Source: Epithemia pelagica
Lineage: Eukaryota > Bacillariophyta > Bacillariophyceae > Surirellales > Surirellaceae
Length of the DNA: 64,000 nucleotides
Reading direction: 5' to 3'
Assembly: GCA_946965045.2 (NCBI GenBank)
Contig: OX337229.1
Coordinates: 1,178,001 to 1,242,000, forward strand
How positions within the stretch are numbered: position 1 is the first letter of the stretch; every line of letters begins with the position of its first letter. Positions 57,272 to 64,000 of this stretch are shown here, piece after piece. The notes beneath the pieces were generated by a model that saw only the letters and a program-made list of their open reading frames with translations, did no database searches and was not told the origin of the DNA. Both the position numbers and the translations under genes were made by a program.

Positions 57272-58399
57272 ATGGGATCACAAAGATTTTCGACGAAAAA
57301 AGGAAAAATAAAACCTGGCCACGAGATGCCATCCCGAGGAGGCATTGACTATTCAAAATGGGACCATTTTCAAGACAGCGACGACGACGAAAAAGAAGAA
57401 GATAGCCATGTCGCAGTCGGTCAGTCGACGGAAGCACGTGGTGGCGTTCGTGTCACTCGATTGGAGGCACCCTCGTCCGTCACGTTTGGAGGCGGCAACG
57501 AGGATGCAGCAGCCAAGGTTAGCTCCTCTGAACGCAAGGCCCATACTATCAGTCCAAACTCCACGAACAAGAGCTCGAATGCTCCATCTTCTGCACCACC
57601 ACCACCACCACCACCACCACCACCACCACCACCACAAAAAGAACAAGAAACACAAAATGCACTGGCTTCGAGTAGCACACTTGCCAACACCATCCCGAAC
57701 CAAGCCAACGAAAAGGGTGGACCACCACCCAAATGGATTGAAAAGGGTGGATCTTGTTGGCTACCAAAGAATGGTGGTACCCAATTGCATTGGTCCCAAG
57801 ATCGCTATTCCGTCACGCTTCGTTTTGCCATTGACCAGCAAGATCGAAAGCATTGGGTCGCTCGTTTGACGGGCCATGTGTCGACCTTTCAAAATCGTCA
57901 TGTCGCCGTATCGGCCGATCGAGCCCGATTACAAATCTCCCAATCGCCGCCATTGTCCTCGCCTGCGGCAGTGGCCTCTGCAGCAGATCCCACGAGTGTC
58001 GTGCTGGTCGACGACGAAATTCCCTATCCGGTTCATTGGGAAGAGGAGGATGCTCCTCCCCAACACGACGAGGATGGAACGACGTTTCAGGGAGGAAGCT
58101 TGGATTGGTGGATTGAACGCGACGAACGACCATCATCATCGTCGTCATTAACCCAACAACAACAACAACAAGAAGCAGAAACACAAGTCTACTTGACCAT
58201 TACCTTACAAAAAGCAAGTCCCATGGCAGGCTTGGTCTTGTGGTGGAAACGCCCCCTGCAACAGTGTCCGGAAATTATTCTAGAGCATGTCTCCGAGGAA
58301 TCCAGTGCCAAGTCATCTCAGTTTCAGCAAGCATGGAACGAAGCCCATGAACAGTTTCGAACGAAAATGACCAATCGACAACAGTCATCATCGACCTAG
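57272..58399 (+). CDS. CS-domain (p23/NudC-like) protein with polyproline tract
   Basis: 375 residues from ATG 57272. The N-terminus has IDYSKWDHFQDSDDDEKEE, an acidic segment often found in co-chaperone-like proteins. A run of 14 Pro residues comes from a (CAC)-type microsatellite at 57594-57635. The second half looks like a CS/HSP20-like beta sandwich: LHWSQDRYSVTLRFAI, VAVSADRARLQI, DWWIERDE, VYLTITLQKA and LVLWWKR. A disordered insertion splits the domain. CS domains bind HSP90 or act as small chaperones. The match is by strand pattern rather than by a diagnostic motif, so the assignment is moderate. Confidence 0.6.
   Translation: MGSQRFSTKKGKIKPGHEMPSRGGIDYSKWDHFQDSDDDEKEEDSHVAVGQSTEARGGVRVTRLEAPSSVTFGGGNEDAAAKVSSSERKAHTISPNSTNKSSNAPSSAPPPPPPPPPPPPPQKEQETQNALASSSTLANTIPNQANEKGGPPPKWIEKGGSCWLPKNGGTQLHWSQDRYSVTLRFAIDQQDRKHWVARLTGHVSTFQNRHVAVSADRARLQISQSPPLSSPAAVASAADPTSVVLVDDEIPYPVHWEEEDAPPQHDEDGTTFQGGSLDWWIERDERPSSSSSLTQQQQQQEAETQVYLTITLQKASPMAGLVLWWKRPLQQCPEIILEHVSEESSAKSSQFQQAWNEAHEQFRTKMTNRQQSSST
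57594..57635 (+). repeat. (CAC)n microsatellite in the CS-domain gene
   Basis: Fourteen uninterrupted CAC units, read in frame as CCA codons, encode the polyproline tract. Length polymorphism would change only the number of Pro residues. Confidence 0.9.
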
Positions 58400-59084
58400 G
58401 ACCATGATATACTGGTCAACAATTCAAACACGCTTCTACGATTGATATCCATGCACAATACATTTTGATCAATCGAATTTCTTGGTCATGTGTGAGGTAG
58501 ACATGGTGAGAAACTGTCGTTTCTTAAAATTATTCTCGCACGGTGGTTGCCACCGCAAGAGAGCAATGGGGCTGGCGAATGGGACAGTCGGTTCGATTGG
58601 ATGAAACCTTCGTTTGTTTGGATCTACTCCTCCTAGAAAACATGAACTCGTTTTAGGAGGGAGAAGCAGGGTAGTTTCCGGCTCTCATGTTGGATAGCGT
58701 TATGCGCGGGTCCATGGTAGACACCGGGGCAGGTTCTGTGTTCTTGGGGTTGGACCGTTGACAACAAATCGTAGAGGAACCCCACTCGTGGAAAGGGGCC
58801 TGTTTTGAATAAGACAATAGGGCGTCCTGTAACCTTCAAGAATAAAGTACTCCTACCTCTAGGATAACAACTCTTTTGGAAGCTACTCCTATGCGCTAGG
58901 AGCAACATACGCGATCCAAACGCGATAGAGGTACCCGGAGGTAAACACACGTGGTGCAGTGCGCAATGCTGGGCGCAGCATCAGCATTGGTTTCTGGGCG
59001 ATCATTGCATCGCTGGAGTGGTGATTTCTATCCTCTCTGTATAGGTCAGACCAAGTTTCGAGACGGGTTGAACAAAGTCACACT
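58400..59084. other. Intergenic region upstream of IDI-SQS
   Basis: 685 bp. CTACTCCTCCTAG at 58624, GTACTCCTACCTCTAGGAT near 58848 and CTACTCCTATGCGCTAGGAG near 58884 belong to the recurrent ACTCCTA motif family; the last two are short inverted repeats. A 67-codon frame at 58951-59154 has no supporting feature. The IDI-SQS promoter should lie here. Confidence 0.5.
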
Positions 59085-61524
59085 ATGGCACCTGCTGAAA
59101 AGTCCAATGGAGCACAGGGAGCATGGGCGGCAGGTTTGTCGCAGCAGGATTTGATGTTAAAGGATACGGTCTTGGTCTTGGATGAGAAAGACAAACTTAT
59201 TGGCAGTGCAAGCAAGAAGGATTCTCATGTTTTCTCCACGGCCCAACCCAGAGGGATCCTTCACCGAGCCTTTTCGGTCTTCTTGTTTGACAAGTCTGAT
59301 GGAAGAATGCTGCTCCAACAACGAGCGGCTTCAAAGATCACTTTTCCCAATGTGCGTACCAAATCAAACAGTTTTGAATGATGGACGAACCATGTTGTAC
59401 ACTAATCTTGCACTCTTGTTGCTTCTGCTTAGGTTTGGACCAATACGTGCTGCTCTCATCCCTTGCATGGAATGACACCAGACGAAGTTGATGGTCCCGA
59501 AGCGGTTGCTAATGGCAACCCAGTGGGCGCCAAAAATGCTGCGATTCGCAAGCTCAAGCATGAATTGGGGATACCACTGGACACCTTTAACCCCTCCGAC
59601 TTTAAATTCCTCACCCGACTTCATTACTGGGCCGCCGATACGGTAACACACGGTCCCTTGGCTCCGTGGGGAGAACACGAAATTGACTACGTCCTGTTTG
59701 CGACGGTGGATTCGAAAGATTCGTTGGTCGTTGAGCCGCATCCTGACGAGATTGACGACATTAAATGGGTGTCGATAAGTGAGCTGGACGACATGCTGGC
59801 AGACAAATCACTTTTGTTCTCTCCCTGGTTTCGATTGATTGTTCAAAAATGGCTCAAAACATGGTGGAAGGACTTGGATAAGACTATGACGACAGACGTA
59901 CATTGTGACTTTGCTTCAATTCATCAGTTCGATCCACCCAAGGAGCACTTGGGAGGTGCTGGGAAGGCCGCCCCTCTCTTTCTTAAAGGAGACGACAGGT
60001 AAGGACCATATCATCTTGTTAGCAAGATGGGTTTGTCTAGCTCCACTCATATTGTCTGTTGATAGCAAAAAACAAGGTGCCTACGGCAAGATCAAAACTC
60101 ACAAAGAATCAGTGGTTAAGCAGCTTTTCCATACCGATGAGGTATTTGCTGCAATCACCTTGTTGTACATCAAACCTCTCAAATCCAACCTTGAAGGGGA
60201 CTTTGTTCGAAAGACATTTAATGCTGACGATCTGGCATTTTGTGATGAAATCCTTGTGAAAGTGTCACGCTCATTTGCTGGAGTTATCAGGCAGCTGCCA
60301 TCATCGATGCTTGTGGACATTCTCATTTTTTACTTGGTCTTACGTGCGCTGGATACCATCGAAGATGACACAACATCTTTCGAAAGCAGTGAAATTAAGG
60401 TCAATCTTCTCAAGAACTTTTACAAAACGGCCCTGGTAGATCCCAATTGGTCCATGGACGGTGTGGGCGAAGGGGACGAACGCCGCCTGTTACAAGAGTT
60501 TCCAAAATGCCACCGAGTTTACATGGAACTCAACCCTAAGTCCCGCGAAGTGATTGCCGATATCACAAGGAAAATGGCCGATGGAATGGCTGAATTTGTG
60601 GACAAGGATCTGGGACAGGGAACACTTGATCTCTCTGAATATCGTCGGTATTGCCATTTTGTAGCTGGTCTCGTTGGAGAAGGCTTAAGCCGTCTCTTTG
60701 CAGCCTCTGGCTTGGAAGCAAGTAGCTTCTCCGAAGAGTTGTTCTTGTCAGATCAGATGGGCTTATTCTTGCAAAAAACAAATATTATCCGAGATTACTT
60801 GGAAGATTACGTGGACAAGCGTGCTTTCTGGCCTCAGTCGGTCTGGAAAAAGTATGCAAAGAATGGCGAACTGGGCTTTTTCACGAAGCAGTCAGATCCA
60901 ACTGTTCGCATGCAGTCTCTGTTTTGTTTGAACGAGTTGGTCACAGATGCATTGCAGCTTGTCACAGATTGCTTGGACTACTTGGAAAAACTTCAATGTC
61001 AAGAAGTCTTTCGATTTTGTGCGATACCTCAGGTGATGGCCATTGCGACGCTCGATAAATGCTATGGCAACTCCGATGTTTTCACGGGTGTTGTCAAGAT
61101 CCGCAAAGGTCTTTCGTGCAAACTCATTCTCCGAACGAATACACTGGCAGAAGTCCATGACACGTTTCATACCTTTGCATCATCGATAATGACCAAGGCA
61201 AAAAAGCAGAAAGCGAAAGGTGTGGACGACCCATCCTTCGACGAGACGATTAGCATTTGTGAAAAGATCGTTGCTCGCACATCGGAACTCCACAAGTATC
61301 AACAAATGGCTGTCACTGGGAACCGCGCTCTTTTCTGGGGCATCGTTTCGGCCACCGTTGCGGCGACCTTAGTCATTCATGGTACTGACTTGATCGACAC
61401 GACATGGCGGGTTGCTGCCAAAACTGGATTGGTTGTTTTGGCAACGGCTTGCTCGTGGTGGAACCCTTTATCTCCGCCGGGTTCCAAGCTCCGACCAGCA
61501 GCAGACATTGCAAAGAAGCTCTAG
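59085..61524 (+). CDS. IDISQS: Isopentenyl-diphosphate isomerase-squalene synthase fusion, three exons
   Basis: Exons are 59085-59351, 59433-59998 and 60066-61524; the introns (81 and 67 nt) start GTGCGT and GTAAGG and end TTAG and ATAG. The junctions read ITFPN-VWTNTCCSHPL and KGDDS-KKQGAYGK; the product has 763 residues. The N-terminal third is a type I IDI (Nudix fold) with catalytic Cys in TNTCCSHPLHG and the EHEIDYVLF region. The rest is squalene synthase with aspartate motif LRALDTIEDD, GEGLSRLF and second aspartate motif TNIIRDYLED. Two C-terminal hydrophobic spans form an ER anchor (ALFWGIVSATVAATLVIHG; GLVVLATACSWW). The enzyme makes DMAPP from IPP and condenses two FPP to squalene for sterols. 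The fusion is known from diatoms; all active-site motifs are present. Confidence 0.94.
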
Positions 61525-61812
61525 ATAGATAGGATATCTGTAAATTTGAAGCAATAATATTTCCAATGATGATTTCAAACACTGTTATGGGACATGGCAC
61601 CAACAAGAACTAGGTACTCCTAGTAGGAGTAGGTAGAAGTACTCCTAATGTCCATGGGTAGAGTACCTAGCAGGGTTCTTGAATCGCGTATGAGTCGCTG
61701 CTCATCTGGTGAGGATACTTTTGAGGTGCGTCTTGATTGCTGATGTCAATTGAGAAGTGCAATAGAGAGCTTGGCACAACAATTCTATTTGTAGAAGCCA
61801 CTTTCTTCTGCC
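61525..61812. other. Short intergenic region with TACTCCTA/TAGGAGTA units
   Basis: Between IDI-SQS and the kinase. Positions 61611-61652 read GGTACTCCTAGTAGGAGTAG and then GTAGAAGTACTCCTAATG, an overlapping set of inverted and direct copies of the recurrent motif. No gene was seen. Confidence 0.5.
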
Positions 61813-63306
61813 ATGTTGGCAAGATTAATACAACGTTCTCGAAGCACACTTAGTGGAATTTCTACTGGGTGGAGGTATTTCTATTTCGATCCGCCAACCG
61901 AAAGAAATCCTGTGTCCAATCATGTCTTCGGGCGCTTCTTGTCGTCGATCGAAGGTGTATCTGAAAGTGATCGTGAACTTCTCTTGAAAGAGGCTCATCG
62001 CCCGCAGACTAGCGTTTCACTCCAGGATCTCATGAAAACTGGGCGAGGAGAAAAGTTGTACATGATGTTTGGCGAAGAAACAAGAGAACGTCAAGCTGCG
62101 ACGGAGCTGGTTCTCATTCAGGTTGCTGGCTTCCTGAGACGTGAACTCCCCATTCGACTTGCTCACTGTGTTCAGGATCTGGAGAGCGTTCCGTTGCTTT
62201 CTGAAATGGAGAGTGTGAAGGGAGTCAGAGACCTCTATGTAAAGTCATTCTTGGACCTAATGGCGTTTGGCAACATTGAGAACGTCGAACAAGAAAAGAA
62301 GTTTGCCGCGTTAGTGGAAAACATCTATGAGCGCCATAGCAGTGTTCTCGTGCAGATGGCTCGTTGTGCTTTCGAATTTCGAAAGGCAGTGCGTAATGGA
62401 AAAGGGAATGAATACGAGCTTGAGGACGAGTCCAGCTCTTTTCTCGACCGGTTTTATCTTCTACGTATTGGCATCCGTGTACTCATTGGGCAGTATCTTG
62501 CGCTTCACCAGCCACCAGTTGAAAATTACATTGGTATTATATGCTCAAATACATCCCCTTATGAAATTGTCAAAAGGGCGATTGATGACGCAGCTTTTAT
62601 GTGCACAAGAATGTATGGTGATGCACCTGAGGTGATCATGACCGGAAGGCTTGACTTAACATTTCCCTACGTCCCGACACACCTTCGTAAGTATGGAAAG
62701 AGATGTCATCCTTTTCAATCCTCATGTCAACGAGAACTCACCCGTAGCATCAGACTACATCATGCTTGAACTTCTAAAAAACAGCATGCGCGCGACAGTT
62801 GAATGGCACGGTGTGGACGCAGACTTCCCTCCGATAAAGGTTGTAATTGCCGACGGGGCGGACAATGAAGACGTTGTGATAAAGGTATGTTACCAGAGCT
62901 GCAATAAGTGGTGTTGCTCAGCGATGATCTGATTTTGACGACTCTCTTTAGGTGAGCGACGAGGGTGGTGGAATCACGAGGTCAAACATGAAAAAGATTT
63001 GGAGCTACCTTTTCACTACGGCCGACTCTTCGATTCAAGAGGGGATGGTTGGTGATTCGCCCAAAACTGACCATGGGATTGATGCCCCATTGGCTGGTCT
63101 GGGATACGGGTTACCAATCTCTCGGTCATATTGTCGATACTTTGGAGGCGACCTAAGCATCATGTCCATGGAGGTGGGTACATGCAGCGTGCTTGTCGAG
63201 CGCTGGAGCCATAAAGCTAACGTTTTGCTGACTTTAGGGCTATGGGACGGATGCTTTTGTGTACCTAACACGGTTGGGGAACAGCAGAGAACCACTGCCC
63301 ATGTAA
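61813..63306 (+). CDS. PDK: Mitochondrial pyruvate dehydrogenase kinase, four exons
   Basis: Exons are 61813-62686, 62754-62884, 62952-63173 and 63238-63306; the introns (67, 67 and 64 nt) start GTAAGT, GTATGT and GTGGGT. The junctions read VPTHL-HYIMLELLKNSMRA, VVIK-VSDEGGGI and SME-GYGTDAFVYLTRLGNSRE, and the product (431 residues) ends PLPM. The N-terminus MLARLIQRSRSTLSG is a mitochondrial presequence. The four-helix domain contains RIGIRVLIGQYLALH. The GHKL ATPase domain has the N box (ELLKNSMRATVE), G1 (DEGGGI) and G2 (GLGYGLPISR). The GYGTDA...YLxRLG end favours PDK over the branched-chain kinase. It phosphorylates and inactivates PDH E1-alpha, limiting acetyl-CoA supply. All ATP-binding motifs are present. 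Confidence 0.92.
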
Positions 63307-64000
63307 AAATTCCATCAATCTGCAAAGGACATCTGCCTGTAGAAACAAAAAATAAATAGAGTCAAGCAAATAATCGTCAAGAGGCGAAGCCAAACAATTT
63401 GAGGGTTGGATTTTCTCAGAGAGGTTGTGAACAAGTGGGTCCTCTTGAATATGCGTTTACGTTTTGCATCTTGTTTGCCTTAGCTCTACTAGAGGCCAAA
63501 TGGAAGGTTATGGTAGTACCCCCTAGCGGGGGTGAGTCATGAGGATTAGTGACCGGAATTTGATGAGCATTCTCTTACTCAGTTTGCACACCAAAAGCAC
63601 GACACACATGCGACCCGACCACTCACCCCTACTTGGGGGTAGTTATGGAAGTAGGTCATCAAAATGATCGCGATGCCCCAATGATTCGGATTCCCCTCAC
63701 AGAAAATGACTCCTTTCTCATTCCTATGACCAATGACTAATGACCGGGATGACCCTGGAAACACAAATGACTGTGCATCAATCTGTACTGTGCCTCTTGA
63801 AAGTCATTCGGAACCAATCATGAAAGCGTCCAATACAATCTCTTCAATAAAATGGAGAATGGTCGGTTCATTCCCCACGTCATGTTCAAGTGGGGTGAAC
63901 GGCCCCTAATTGGGATTGGGATTGGGAGGGCACAACAACTACAACTACGGGATCATTGATCATCGAGTGCGCGATGCGCGTGCTTGCTTGGGGCCTGGGT
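63307..64000. other. Intergenic tail of the window with palindromic G/C runs
   Basis: No gene was recognised. ACCCCC-TAGC-GGGGGT at 63518-63533 is a 6-bp stem with the same TAGC loop seen in the LINE 3' UTR. A related CACCCCTACTTGGGGGTAG lies at 63624-63642 in roughly inverted orientation. The last 100 bp include short GGGATT repeats. Confidence 0.5.

Noticed and set aside
1-64000. tRNA, rRNA or CRISPR features
   Set aside because: No cloverleaf with a T-loop signature, rRNA-like segment or regularly spaced repeat array was seen on reading both strands; a tRNA scan would be decisive.

Overview
This 64 kb window is nuclear DNA from a photosynthetic stramenopile, most likely a pennate diatom. 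Genes are dense, lie on both strands and have few, short GT-AG introns (about 64-147 nt). Several proteins start with a signal peptide followed by a transit-like segment with an ASAFAP-type motif, as used for import into a four-membrane plastid. The clearest case is a ribulose-phosphate 3-epimerase (AAAFGV); a DUF1118-like protein has ANAFNV. Isopentenyl-diphosphate isomerase is fused to squalene synthase, an arrangement already known in diatoms.

Layout. 0-12.4 kb: tubulin-tyrosine-ligase-like protein, the broken C-terminus of a papain-type protease, a GT32-type glycosyltransferase, a CYTH/thiamine-triphosphatase-like protein, a WDR55-like WD40 protein, a Ric8/synembryn-like protein and a spliced methyltransferase. 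12.4-32.7 kb: GRAM-VASt lipid-transfer-like protein, the DBP5/DDX19 helicase, a PhyH-type dioxygenase, a coiled-coil protein, a UPF1/IGHMBP2-like helicase with a frameshift at its Walker A motif, an EXO84-like exocyst subunit, a leucine-rich-repeat protein and an unknown membrane coiled-coil protein. 33.1-41.5 kb: a full-length, apparently intact two-ORF non-LTR retrotransposon on the minus strand, bounded by a perfect 19-bp target-site duplication. 42-48 kb: a gene-poor accessory stretch with poorly recognised membrane proteins, a duplicated 280-bp repeat carrying an 18-bp palindrome, and a relic of the retrotransposon 3' end. 48-63.3 kb: plastid epimerase, DUF1118-like plastid protein, a 1343-residue polytopic membrane protein, a CTL/SLC44-like transporter, a CS-domain protein, the IDI-SQS fusion and a mitochondrial pyruvate dehydrogenase kinase.

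The host genes are mostly unrelated housekeeping functions and show no operon-like logic; some divergent pairs share short intergenic regions (for example 57083-57271). The most notable system is the retrotransposon. It has endonuclease, reverse transcriptase and RNase H active sites intact, its ORFs overlap by ATGA, it ends in a T run rather than an A run, and its 3' UTR has two small hairpins. Both hairpins are preserved in the relic near 47.9 kb, with one pair-restoring difference. I resolved introns by requiring a consensus splice site, reading-frame continuity and family-like protein sequence across the junction. No database search was run.
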